Part shown: positions 1-10,673 of the stretch, piece after piece
Numbering within the stretch: the stretch's first letter is position 1
Layout of the letters: each line of letters starts with the position of its first letter
NCBI GenBank assembly: GCA_000310025.1
Contig: FN649750.1
Span: forward strand, 1,095,502 to 1,159,501
Direction: 5' to 3'
Source of the DNA: Ectocarpus siliculosus
Lineage: Eukaryota > Sar > Phaeophyceae > Ectocarpales > Ectocarpaceae
Length of the DNA: 64,000 nucleotides
Program-made: the position numbers and the translations under genes
The notes under the pieces: generated by a model
Seen by the model: only the letters and a program-made list of their open reading frames with translations
What the model was told of the DNA's origin: nothing
Databases searched by the model: none

Positions 1-444
1 GCTGTCCCTGGTCCTGGGGAAGAGCGGTGTTCCGGGGGAAAAATACTGCGCCCCCCCCTCACAAAACTACGGAATCCTCCTGCCCCAGTAGTTCGAGAGA
101 AACGAACACAGAGGTCAGAAGGACTGTCTCGTCGACCGAAAGGGTTCCTCTCCGAACCCCTCCCGGGGCTGCGGAAGAGAGGTGTTTCGTGGGGATTTAT
201 TCCCCCGGACAAATTTGGGATACTCGTTTGATAGTTGCCATAGAGGTCGAATGGACCATGGATCATTCATCCCTCACCACAAAACTGACGCATTCTCATT
301 GGCCAGCCGGTTAACGCGGTCGATGACAATAAAAGCTAATACACACACATACACACCTAACCAATTGAATCTGGTACAGTCCACAGTCCACCACACGAAC
401 GCGGATAGATGCAAAAAACACTGAGGAAATACGACAGGGCTCAC

Positions 445-2215
445 CTGTAGCAGCTCCTTTCCGGTCTTGATGTCATGCTCCGTCATGTCCAGCCGGCACT
501 GCTCCGGAATGTTGTACCTTTTCGCGCCCAAGGTTCAACGGCCTTAACTTAGTTTGGTCCTATGCTGGAAAACACAGGCCTCAATCATGGGTGTCCTACG
601 CCCTGTGTATCGTAGCTATTATGACACTATTTTTTGTGGTTGGACACTCGTAAGAACCTCAAACCCACTGACCCCTCATAAGAACAAAGTACTGTTTGCG
701 TTCCCCCCTGAAGAACGCTCCACCACTTTAGTCACGCAGTTGTTGCGCAAATCCCGCTCCGCATTCGATCACCCCGGAAACCACTATGTAGGCAATGTAC
801 TTCGAAGTATAGGTTTTAGTCTGGGTAGGGTACAAGCGATGATATCTCGTGAAAACTATCCACCTTCTCAGGCGGTTTTTCATGATGTATTCAGCGGTAC
901 AAGGATTGGTGTGAATCGACTATTCTTCCCGTTTTGGGCAAACATCAAGCTAAAAACACAACACGACAATTGGACGCATAAGCTCTTGAATTTGGGGAGG
1001 ATACAATACATGTAGTACGGCACGGCATGCATGCATACATACGCACCTGTCCAAGTCGGAAGGGCGTACCCCCAGCCACTTGATGTCGGGAGTGGTCAAA
1101 CTTGCGCTGTCATAAGACATATTCTTGGAACCTTGGATTGGATCGTAGCGAAATGCAGCGTGACGGACGGGGATCGGTAGACCGGGGGCGTACTCTCATG
1201 TTTTGCATGCCTTAGCGGTTAGACCATTGCCCGCGCGTCCTCGAGAGGACGAAGCATTGTTCCCACAGGACCATTTTACTGATGGCCAATCCTCGCTTCG
1301 TACTTAGCTCGAGGGGGCATGCCTTCGGTCAGCATGGCCTTAAGCTGTTCTCCTACTACAACAGAGGGGTTGCATTCTAAGCCAGAGAAAAAACGGGCAG
1401 CGGCTAAGTAGCAAGCTAACTGCTGAACGAGGGGATGACAATATAGCAACGATGATCTTCAGACGCCTTTTTCTACCAGAGAGAGACATGCACGTGCTAC
1501 CAAATACTGCTTTTTGTTGAGACAGATTTTGTCGTGGTCGTTTTTAGAACCATCATGTTTGTGTCTCACCGCTCATGTACACGGAGAGGATCTTGAGGCC
1601 GTAAGGATCACTATCGACGAGACCCATGACGGGGATGTTCAGCTCTCGCTTCAGCCGCTTCAGGAACAGACGGGTCGCCACGTCCTGAAGGAAAAAGAAA
1701 AACCCAAGCAAGCGTCGGCGTGCAGCAACCAATCACCGGGCGCGACAGAGAGACAAACGCATTCCCGTATGAAACATATTTCCAAAGAGCGACATACCGC
1801 TCAAGACCAAGCTTCCTGATAAAAAGCTTCAAGTGGCCAAGTCGGTGCGGGAAAATGTGATGTGCGCCCCACGAGTGATTTGGATTTGACGGGTGGTTTG
1901 AACATGATAGACTTGACGAGGGAGGATCTTCAGGCCTCGCCGCCTGTCTCTCACTCGATAACCTCGAGAATCTTCGTATGTACAACAAAGGAACTTGGGT
2001 CACTTGTCCTTCTGTGAGGAGGTCATCGACAAGAGAGCCTGTAAGCGTGAACCCAAGGTGCACGCGCCGGCGGCTTCCCCCAGAATATTGTTCTCACCGG
2101 CTGGCCCTTGGCCGTGATGACGATGCACGGGTACTTCTGGTAGAACCTGTCCTCCGCCATTCGCATGTAGGCGGCCTCCTTCTCCACTAAGAGGATAAAG
2201 TCTGCATCGCTCCTG

Positions 2216-2248
<33 letters not shown>

Positions 2249-2291
2249 GACAGACAGAGAGAGAGAGACAGAGAGAGAGAGACAGACAGAC

Positions 2292-2368
<77 letters not shown>

Positions 2369-2617
2369 GAACACCGGGACGTGGAAACGTAAAAAAAGAG
2401 TGGTATCAAGAAGCATCATGAAGGCATGGAGGCATGAAGTTCGACCGTACACCAAGCGACTAGGTCCCTTCCTCTCGACCAAAAGGCAAGACGCACGCGT
2501 CGATACCGACGTGAAACCAATTTGAGAAGCCACGACCATGCCAGAACCGCGTGAGCCCAGGTATTTCATCCGCATCATCGTCACCACCACCACCAACAAC
2601 AACAACAACAACACTAC

Positions 2618-2693
<76 letters not shown>

Positions 2694-4864
2694 ACTACAA
2701 ACAACAACAAACACGACACCGTTGAACAGTGCCTAGTACACGGTGAGTCCGTGCCGATCACCCCCCCATGATGTCATTCATCGCCGAAATCACTTATCGC
2801 GCATACCTGATGTTGGTGATCTTGTCGATGTAGGGAGGGATAGCCTTCCCGCCGACACCCATTCGAGTGCAATCGATCAGGTCGCCTGGTTGTCACACAT
2901 TGAACGTCAGGTAGTGTGGGTAAGAAAAAGTGCTGACCCATACGGTACGTAGGTGGCATAAGATATCGCAACCAATGGGCTGATTGTCAACGCTTGAAAC
3001 CTCCATGACGAAGAGGAACAAAAAAAACTGAAACACCCTTTCTGCCTGCGGAAGAACCGAGAGCTTCAAAAATCTGCACAGCAGTGGGTGTGCAATCTCT
3101 CGTTGCGGTCTACATGTACGGCATAAATTGACCGTAGCATCGTGTTCATCGATGCCATCAGCAACCATTCAAGCAGTCAGTGTACCACGGGGTCACGTGG
3201 GAGCCGGTTGGGAGAGGTGGCGCTATAGAACTCCGCCAAAAACATGCAGAAGAAAAAACGACGCCGGATTCCGAGGGAATCCCCTCCGGCGTCAGGCGGG
3301 TCGGTCAGTCGAGTCGTCTCACCGTCTTCCATGAACGTGACCCGTCCCACGACGAGCCCCTTGTCGGAGGCGACCACGTTGAGGCACGACCGGGTGCAGC
3401 CGACCATGCAAGCCACGTCATCGAGAACGTTGTCGCTCTCGGACTGCTCCTTGAACAGCTTCACGTCCGTGTAGAACATGTCTCGCTTCGTGATGTGGAT
3501 GCCCTTGCCCAGGACCTGTGCTCGTTTTGGGCGCCGGTAGAGTGCGGTTCTTGTCATGTTATTCTTTTACGGACACGACTTGACCGCTTTCTCTCTCCAC
3601 ATCCGGCCGGCACCAAACTCTCCAGAAAGTATATCTACAAGACTCCACAAACAAGTTAGGGGTTTGGTATGAAAGTAATTTTATTCACCGACGAGGAATT
3701 ATCGCCGTGGTGGACGGTCCCGGTAAACCGTCAAATTACCGTTATTTTCTGGTTTACCGTCTGCGGTCAACACTCCCTCGGTAAAGGACACCATTACCAT
3801 TTTAAGGGCGCTCCCCAGGATAAGGACACCTTGTTTTTCACAGGCATGGTGCCCCGCAGAATGTGCAACATAACGAGGGGGTATCAACCTTAAGGACACT
3901 TCCCCGGGCTTAACGACACCTGTCTAAACGAAAAACCATGCGTGCTTGACCGATAGACGACCGTACCTGGAGCACAAGTATTAGAATGTGAAGACGACAA
4001 CAACGAGCCATAAGTCACTACTATTTTGGAAGAAGAAAATAGGTCATTTACTAGTTTTGCCGTCAAGACAACGCCATACGCTTCTTGTGCGGGTGTTGGG
4101 GGTTGTTGCTTTTCGGCAAAAAGGAAAGAATAGTTCGAAACGTGCTCCCTTTTGCCATGCGTTGTCCAGATACTCAACACGCTAGATGTCTCGTTGTTTT
4201 TGTTTTTGTTTTTGAAATATTTTTTCAGTTTTGGGACGCAATTATCAGACCTAAAACCTGGCGAGGAGATGAAGAAAAGTCACCTACTACTGTACCACAT
4301 ACCTGGTGCACGAGCTGCACGACTCTTGTGGTAATGGCGGTTTTCCTCGCCATGGCAGTGGACACGAAGTTCCTGCTCGAGACCTTCCTCGGAAGCACAA
4401 GAAAACAAGAAGTCGCCGGCATTTTTGCAAATGGCGAATCGACGAGGTCACAACAACAGCGGACACAGGCGGTCGAAGATAAGAGATACTACACGATTCT
4501 GCATAAACCTACGTACTCCTCCGGTAAGATGTGGAATAGATGCCCTTAGCAGGATGCAGGGCACCCTCCATGCGGCTCGCCCGATACCTCACCGCGATCG
4601 AGGAGGTCACAAGAAGTGTACAACAGCGGACAGGCGATCTAGGATAGAGAGAAGCCGTACAAGTACATCTATCCCCAGGGGAGAGGCTTGTAGCATTGTT
4701 TGTGTGTCGGTCATCCACCAGACACATCACACGCAAGGGGGCAGCAAAACGACGAGGGAAGGGAGAAGAAGGCAACAATCCATAACGACAACAACACCAA
4801 TTGTCACAACTACAACATAAGCAAACCTCAACGTCGATGATGACAGCAACGGTAACAACGACAG

Positions 4865-4898
<34 letters not shown>

Positions 4899-7800
4899 TA
4901 CGAGAGAAGCAGCGACAAAAAACGAAATCCTCTCCCCACAGGAACCTCAAACGGCGCAAGGCACCACGAAGCACACCACGCACATCAGGTGGACAACAAA
5001 TCCAACAACAACAAAAACGACATCGGATCAAAACCATCAAGGCCATCTATTAATTTTAGGCTCAAAAACCGCGTCTCGCACCTTGTCATGCACACCATAC
5101 ACAGGTGGACTCAACAAAACAAATCGAGAATGAACGGCAGGAGCAAAACCAATGAAGATCATCTAGGCTCAGCAACAGCGGTCATCAGTATCATGGGCAA
5201 GTAGGGCGGGGCGGGCGCCTCGCACCTGATCATGCACACCACACACAGGTGGAAAAGTAAGCAAAAAAAAGGAACATGCACCTTGGAGCAACATCAATCG
5301 AGACTAGCTAGGCTTCGTAACGCGGCCATCCCTATCATCGGCGGATACGGCGGGGCGGGTGCAAAAAAAAAACGAGAGTAAATCTTAGGAGAAAACCCAG
5401 GACCATCTAGGCTCAGCAACAGCAGTCATCGGTATCACCGGTGGGTAGGGCGGGGCGGGCGTCTCGCGCCTTATCGTGCACACCACACACAGGTGGACAG
5501 GTTCACCAACCAAGGACAAAAGAACCTTAGGAGGCCATACCAATGGAGACCAGCCGTAGGCTCAGTCAGCAAGCGGCCGTCCATATCATCGGCAGGTAGG
5601 ATCACGCGGGCTTCCCTCTACCAAAAAAGAGAAAAATAACCAATCGGAGAGCAGCTAGGCTCAGCAAAGCGGCAATCCATATCACCCGCGGGAAGGACAA
5701 CGCGCGCGCCCCATATTGCTTCCCCAAAACTGAAAATTACAAAATACCCAAAACAAAAAACGCCCACCCACCCACTAGTCTAATATTGTGGTATTTAATT
5801 GTTCTGTTCTCGCCGTAAATGCTCCGGGGTCTAAGAGCTGAAAGGGCGTGTAATATGTGTGTATCCCCTACCTTATCCCCGAGGACGATCCTGTCGAGCT
5901 CCTCGACGTACTTCTGGTTCCCGCTGCTTCTCGTGGGCACTCGGAAGCCGAAGCCGTTCCCTTCCATGATGCTCAGGGCCGTCTCCACCGCGATGCGCTC
6001 GATCTCGTCCATCACGCCCGCGGCACCCATCTCTCGCACCTATCGTTGTCGGTGGCAGGTGGTAATCGGTGAGGGCGTGGTTGATCCGACTGTTGTTGTT
6101 GTTGTTGATATTGTTGTTGCTGCTGCTGCTGCTGCTGTTGTTGTTACTGTTGTTGTTGTCGTTGTTTCTGCCGTGTCTCCGTACTGAGACCTTTGTAGCC
6201 CAACCACGACGCCTCTCTCTTCCAGTAGAAATCCAACCAGCAGGACAAAAACCCGTTAGCCATGAGCTCGAAACCAGTTCAGCCACTACAGCATCCGTTG
6301 TAGTCCCGCCCCTACAAGCTTAAAAGCTTGCATTTCGCAACTGCAGATATTCATGGATACCCTGCAACCCCGAGCGACGGTTTTCAGGAAAAAATGCTGG
6401 GGCTCCGCGTCTGCGGGCACAATTTTGACTGGTACTTCCAAGGAATTAAGCGTAGCGCACGGGGAGCATAACCCGCGGTGCCGAGATACGTAGTCCCGTA
6501 CAAGTAGATACACCCGGAAGAGAAATACCCATGGGTAAGAGAAAAAACTGCCCCCCCCTCCCCACTCCACTGGAATATGTTGGACCTCGACGGGAAAACG
6601 TTGACTTCAGGCGAAAACAATCATCATCGGTTTCACGCAAGCAGTGCTGGCTACTGCTGTGAACGGCCCGCACCTCCGTGACGTCACCGCTGAGACCGAG
6701 CTCCAGCAGGGTAGGCTGCTTCTTTCGGTCGGCGTCACCATCGGCGGAGCCCCCCCCGCCACGCCCCATCTGCCCCCTAAGCTTTCGCAATCTCCGGAGG
6801 ACGACCTCCACGTCGTCGGCAAGCTTGGCCGGCTTCGCGGAAGACAAGACGCCCCCCCCCGTCGCCTTGGCCTTCCCTTTTCCCTTGCCGCGTGCCCCCC
6901 CCCCCGGCTGTTTACCGTTTTCTTCCTCCGCTGCCGCCGCCCCCGCCCCCGCCCCCGCCCCCGCTGCGGGGGACTTCTTTTTGGGTTTCGATGACGAAGA
7001 CGGCGTTGTTGCTGCTGCTGTTTCGGAGTCGTCGTCGCCGCCCAAGTCCTCGTCGTCGCTACCGCTGCTGCTGTCCCCGCCGTACGAAGGCGGGGGGCGT
7101 GAGCTAGCGCGCTTCTTGCGGCCCGAAGCCGGTGCAGCGGCAGCGGCAGCGGCAGCGGCAGCGGTGGGTTTCTTCGTCCCTTTCCCCTTGGTGCCGCCGC
7201 CGCCGCCGCCTTTCGCGCGGCCGCCGCCTTTCGCGCTGTCGCTGTGGCTCTTGCCCTTTCCGCCCCCGCTCTTTTTCTTGGCGACGCTTCCCAGGCTCTC
7301 CTCGTATTCAGACCCATCACCCTCGTCTTCAACACCACCCCCACTGCCACCGTTGTCCTCGCTATCGATGTCGACCACCTCCTGCGGCCTAGCCTTCGCA
7401 GCAGCGGCGCCCTTCCGCTGTTTGTCGGCCGCAGGCGGCGAGGGAACGGAGGACGTGGGAGCAGCGGCAGCACCAGCAGCCGCCCTCTTTTTCACCGGCG
7501 TCTTGCCGGCGTTCTTGGGACCGACGCCGCCGGCGGCGGAAGCTTTACCCTTGCGGCTGGACGGGGCCGCCGCTGCTACCGCCTTTTTTTTCTGCCGGGC
7601 GGAGGGCGTGCCGTCAGTGTCTTTACCAGTAACAGCAGCAACAACAGCAACAACAGCAACAACAACAACAGCAACAGCAACAGCAACGACAGCAGCAACA
7701 GCAACAACACCAACAGCAGCAACAACAGCAACAACACCAACCATAACAACCAACAACAACACCAACAGCAGCAACAACAGCAACAACAACAACCATAACA

Positions 7801-7908
7801 ACCAACAACAACACCAACCATAACAACCACCAACACAACCAACCATAACAACCACCAACACAACCACCACCAACACCACCACCACCAACAACAACAACAA
7901 CAACAACC

Positions 7909-7996
<88 letters not shown>

Positions 7997-8091
7997 GCAA
8001 CAGCAACAGCAACAACACCAACCATAACAACCACGAACAACACCAACCATAACAACCACCAACACAACCAACCATAACAACCACCACCACC

Positions 8092-8131
<40 letters not shown>

Positions 8132-8167
8132 CCAACAACAACACCACCAACAACAACAACAACAACA

Positions 8168-8208
<41 letters not shown>

Positions 8209-10238
8209 AGCAAACACACCTGAGTGCCGCCGCCGCCGCCGCCTGCCGCGCCCGAGGGCTTCTTTCCTCTCGGAGACGACTTCCCCTTCGACTCTGGGCC
8301 AACGGCGTCCTCCGAGTCGCTGCTCATCACGTCGAAAGCGAAGTCGTCCAGACCGTCGCCCTTGGCGCTCCACGCCCCGGCGGACAGGGCGGGGGAACCC
8401 CCCGCCTTGGCCAAAGCAGCTCCCTTACTCGCCGCCGGAGACGGGTAGGAACGGACGTGTCCGCTGCGTGCAGATGATGATGCATTGGGCGGTGATGCCG
8501 GCGCTGCTGCTGCTGCTGCTGCCGGAGTGCTGCCGCGCTTCCTGCCTCCCTGCGAACGCTTCGGCGCCTGCGAGAGAAGGAGGTTCGTGCAGGCACAGCA
8601 GTGGCACGCGTGAGGCAGGTGCGGACAGCTACATACAGGCAGTGAAGCGGCAGTGCTTCGTTCCTCAGCTGGAAATGGGCCCCACCTCAATGCGGACAGC
8701 TATTTACATACCGCACATGTCCCTGTTTAAGGCCGCTATGGCCCAAGGGAAAACACTGGCCCTGTGTCGGGTACCCGTCACTATTTATTCATGAGTGCGT
8801 GAGACAACTGGAGTATTCCATCTGTGCCGAGCGATTTCACCCGCCTTAAACAGGCCATCCGGCCTTAAATAAACAGACTCTGCTGCACAGTGAAAACGAA
8901 AATGTGGCGTCTATCATCTGGAAATGCCCCCCCCCTTAAGTGTGGGCACCTACAGCAGAGGACCCCCGGCCTTTTACATCGGGCACCCGGCACTAGTCAG
9001 ATTGTAAGACGACTTGAAAAATATTCCATCCGTGCCAAGCGATTTCACTTGCCTTGTACAGGGAATTCGGCCAAAAATAGGCGGCCTGTAACGGGGACCT
9101 AAACGAAAACGTGTGTTTCTCATCTGATGGGCGCCACATAAGCGTAGCCCGCACACCAGGGCCGCGCAAACCCGTTTCGCACATGGCGCGATGCCCACAT
9201 GAGTTACGTGTCACATGCCGAGGAAGCCTGCCATGCTGGGTCCTTCCGGTGGTATTTCGGGCGACTGTTGCTGCGGGTCGGACCAGCACCGCAGCAATAC
9301 AGCTACTGCTACTGCTCCTACGCTTCCTTGACCTGGGGGACGGTGATTATCGTCCCCAAACTACTTGTATCGAGACTCTTCAAAAGGCAGAAAGCCCTTA
9401 GTGCATTCAAACGGGGATGGCTACCGCTGCATGTAGTCCTTGTTGGTGTTACAGAAGTATACTGGTATGCGTATAATCCTAAGTAGACCGAGGGGAAACA
9501 TGATCAAGCACGCCTCCGGCACTGCAGCTAACCTGTGCCCGGCCGCCGAACCCAATTTCAAATCATCCGACATCCGACATCCAACTCAGGGTTTCCGGCA
9601 CTGCAGCTAACCTGTGCCCGGCCCGCCGAAACCAATTTCAAATCATCCGACATCCGACATCCAACTTAGGGTCATTGCTGACTTTTCACAGCGGTCCCCA
9701 ACCGCACAGCAATAAATCGCGAACTCGAGAATATGAATCACCTCTTCGCGACCTTATACCCTCGTGTTTGATGGGGCTGCCTGCCCCCCGTCCTGCCATC
9801 TACTTTGTCTACAATAATAAGATGCGGTCATGTTTGAACCAGCCACCGCACGGTCTGCCGGTCTGCCGCGGGGTAGCTACTGCTGTGTTGCATACACACA
9901 CACAAGTAGGAGGGGGTATTGAACGAAACAAATCACCATGCCATTGAGTCGACTTGGATAGAGTGCACGCACGGTAGCATCATTTTTCTCACGCGCAAAG
10001 TATCAAGGTCGAATCCTGATCGGCCCTTCCCATAGACACAGAGCAGGACCGCTATGCAGCTGCATATATAGCTCTGTTCTCTTTCCCTAGCGGTCAAGCG
10101 TTTGAAAATTTGATCTTTGACCTGGATATGTCCGACTCGCAGCCAGAGAACACGGCTGATACCTACCGGTGAATCCGTCACGTCCAAAACCTCTGCTTCG
10201 GCGGCTGGCTTCCTTTTTGTGCCACGGGGTGGTGCCAT
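445..10238 (-). CDS. TOP6A: DNA topoisomerase VI subunit A (plant-type, SPO11-3/TOP6A), C-terminus off the window
   Basis: Catalytic subunit of the type IIB topoisomerase VI, which cuts both DNA strands and in plants supports endoreduplication in the nucleus. Exons on the minus strand: 10238-10167, 8567-8220, 7591-6674, 6039-5872, 4383-4303, 3515-3323, 2885-2807, 2212-2098, 1684-1570, 1131-1047, 517-445. All junctions are GT-AG and keep phase, giving 749 residues. The first 446 are low-complexity; the rest follows the Spo11/Top6A fold. The catalytic tyrosine lies in [13 protein letters not shown] (about Tyr544). The TOPRIM metal site has the glutamate of ILLVEKEA (about Glu630) and the DxD of LVDSDPYG (about Asp682/Asp684). 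[15 protein letters not shown] and [11 protein letters not shown] match plant TOP6A better than meiotic SPO11-1 or SPO11-2. About 40 C-terminal residues are missing; a splice acceptor at 14-16 could open the next exon at 13-1. The start is the ATG at 10238. Confidence 0.9.
1184..1286 (+). repeat. SINE-like repeat with tRNA-like A box, copy 1
   Basis: Contains GGCGTACTCTCATG, then a tRNA A-box-like stretch GCCTTAGCGGTTAGACCATTG and GTTCCCACAGGACC about 50 bases later. The same order recurs on the opposite strand at 17512-17625 and, more diverged, at the ends of the elements at 29692-30282 and 52793-53331. It lies in a TOP6A intron. Confidence 0.55.
2215..2369. repeat. GACA/GA microsatellite abutting a TOP6A splice acceptor
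   Basis: A (GACA)n and (GA)n tract lies directly next to the exon 2212-2098. Read on the minus strand it becomes CTGT/CTCT repeats ending in the CTCTCAG acceptor, so the microsatellite supplies the polypyrimidine tract of that intron. Confidence 0.9.
2582..2712. repeat. (AAC)n microsatellite
   Basis: A nearly pure AAC trinucleotide run inside the TOP6A intron 2806-2213. It encodes nothing. Confidence 0.95.
4900..5715. repeat. Degenerate tandem repeats inside a TOP6A intron
   Basis: Recurring blocks lie between exons 5872-6039 and 4303-4383. The phrases TAGGCTCAGCAA, GGTAGGGCGGGGCGGGCG and CATGCACACCACACACAGGTGGA return several times with spacing of roughly 100-240 bases (near 5080, 5160, 5225, 5405, 5475, 5560 and 5655). 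No coding potential is visible. Confidence 0.6.
6674..8567 (-). other. TOP6A: Low-complexity N-terminal extension of TOP6A (exons 2 and 3)
   Basis: Exons 8567-8220 (116 codons) and 7591-6674 (306 codons) encode a long disordered extension. It is rich in Ala, Gly, Lys, Ser and Pro with acidic islands such as [17 protein letters not shown] and [11 protein letters not shown], and basic blocks such as [10 protein letters not shown] and GRKKRASS. Both exons are stop-free, start and end in phase 0, and join the conserved domain at [11 protein letters not shown]. The segment is much longer than the roughly 70-residue N-terminus of plant TOP6A as I know it. The basic blocks could serve nuclear import. 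The region contains no recognised folded domain. The acceptor at 7592-7594 precedes an A8 run, so this border is the least certain. Confidence 0.65.
7625..8210. repeat. CAA/CAG/CTA microsatellite filling a TOP6A intron
   Basis: About 590 bases of (CAA)n mixed with CAG, CCA and a terminal CTA run fill nearly the whole intron 8219-7592 of TOP6A. In the gene's direction it reads as TTG/TGG/TAG repeats with hardly any AG dinucleotide before the true acceptor. The poly-Leu, poly-Val and poly-Cys frames over it are not genes. Confidence 0.9.
8640..9130. repeat. Imperfect duplicated block upstream of TOP6A exon 2
   Basis: Two related blocks share TATTCCATC.GTGCC.AGCGATTTCAC (near 8813 and 9022) and CTGGAAATG.. 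followed by a GCGGACAGCTA/GTGGGCACCTA phrase. They lie in the large first intron of TOP6A. Nothing coding is seen in 8568-10166. Confidence 0.45.
9516..9667. repeat. Tandem duplication, period 79 bases, two copies
   Basis: Two almost identical copies starting CCGGCACTGCAGCTAACCTG and ending CATCCGACATCCAACT lie back to back in the first TOP6A intron. Each copy also contains an internal CATCCGA doublet. Confidence 0.85.
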
Positions 10239-10673
10239 CCTCGTCGCCGCGTCTCTAGTCCCTCCCGCTTGCTGCGTGTGATGAGGCGTGGCAGGAGAGG
10301 ACTGAGCAGGAGCGGCAAGCAGCACAAGGGGGATCGCTGATGGCAAATACTACTGGAGGTACCCGCCTAATTTATCATGCACGGTACCTCTTTTAATCAC
10401 GCCGCGTTGCAGTGTGCCTGGCCGCCGCTGGCTGGCCGCCGCTGGCCACTGCTGACCTTGCAAGCTCGTTGGTGGTGTACCTTGCGTGGCTTTGAGGGTG
10501 TGCGATACCAACTTCTTGCCACGAGAGAGAAAAAACAAAGCGTGACATCAGGCTTATTGTGCGCAGCGCAGCTACCAGGGCGATAGGCTACACATTGTTC
10601 GGACAGCAAGTGGGTAAGCTGCGGTCGAGCGGAGCACGGCGCTGCTGCTGCGTCTACCCAGCTCACGGGAACC
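10239..10673. promoter_or_regulatory. Head-to-head intergenic region between TOP6A and DPH2, probable bidirectional promoter
   Basis: The start codons of TOP6A (minus, ATG at 10238-10236) and DPH2 (plus, ATG at 10674) are only 435 bases apart and face away from each other, so both 5' leaders and core promoters must fit here. I see no convincing TATA box. A short direct repeat of GGCCGCCGCTGGC occurs near 10420-10445. Confidence 0.55.

Noticed and set aside
1-13. Next TOP6A exon at the window edge (after acceptor CCCCAG)
   Set aside because: Only four codons are visible, too few to confirm; mentioned as a possibility only.
2000-2761. Frames rich in Leu, Val, Ser and Cys on both strands over 2.2-2.7 kb
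   Set aside because: They are translations of GACA and AAC microsatellites lying in TOP6A introns. Only 2098-2212 is exon.
445-6039. Meiotic SPO11-1 or SPO11-2 as the identity of the minus-strand gene
   Set aside because: Blocks such as [25 protein letters not shown] and the RKTAITTRV region match TOP6A as I know it. Meiotic SPO11 proteins are more diverged there.
7620-8302. Long poly-Cys, poly-Leu, poly-Val and poly-Ser frames
   Set aside because: Products of the CAA/CTA intron repeat; the frames carry no non-repeat residues of their own.
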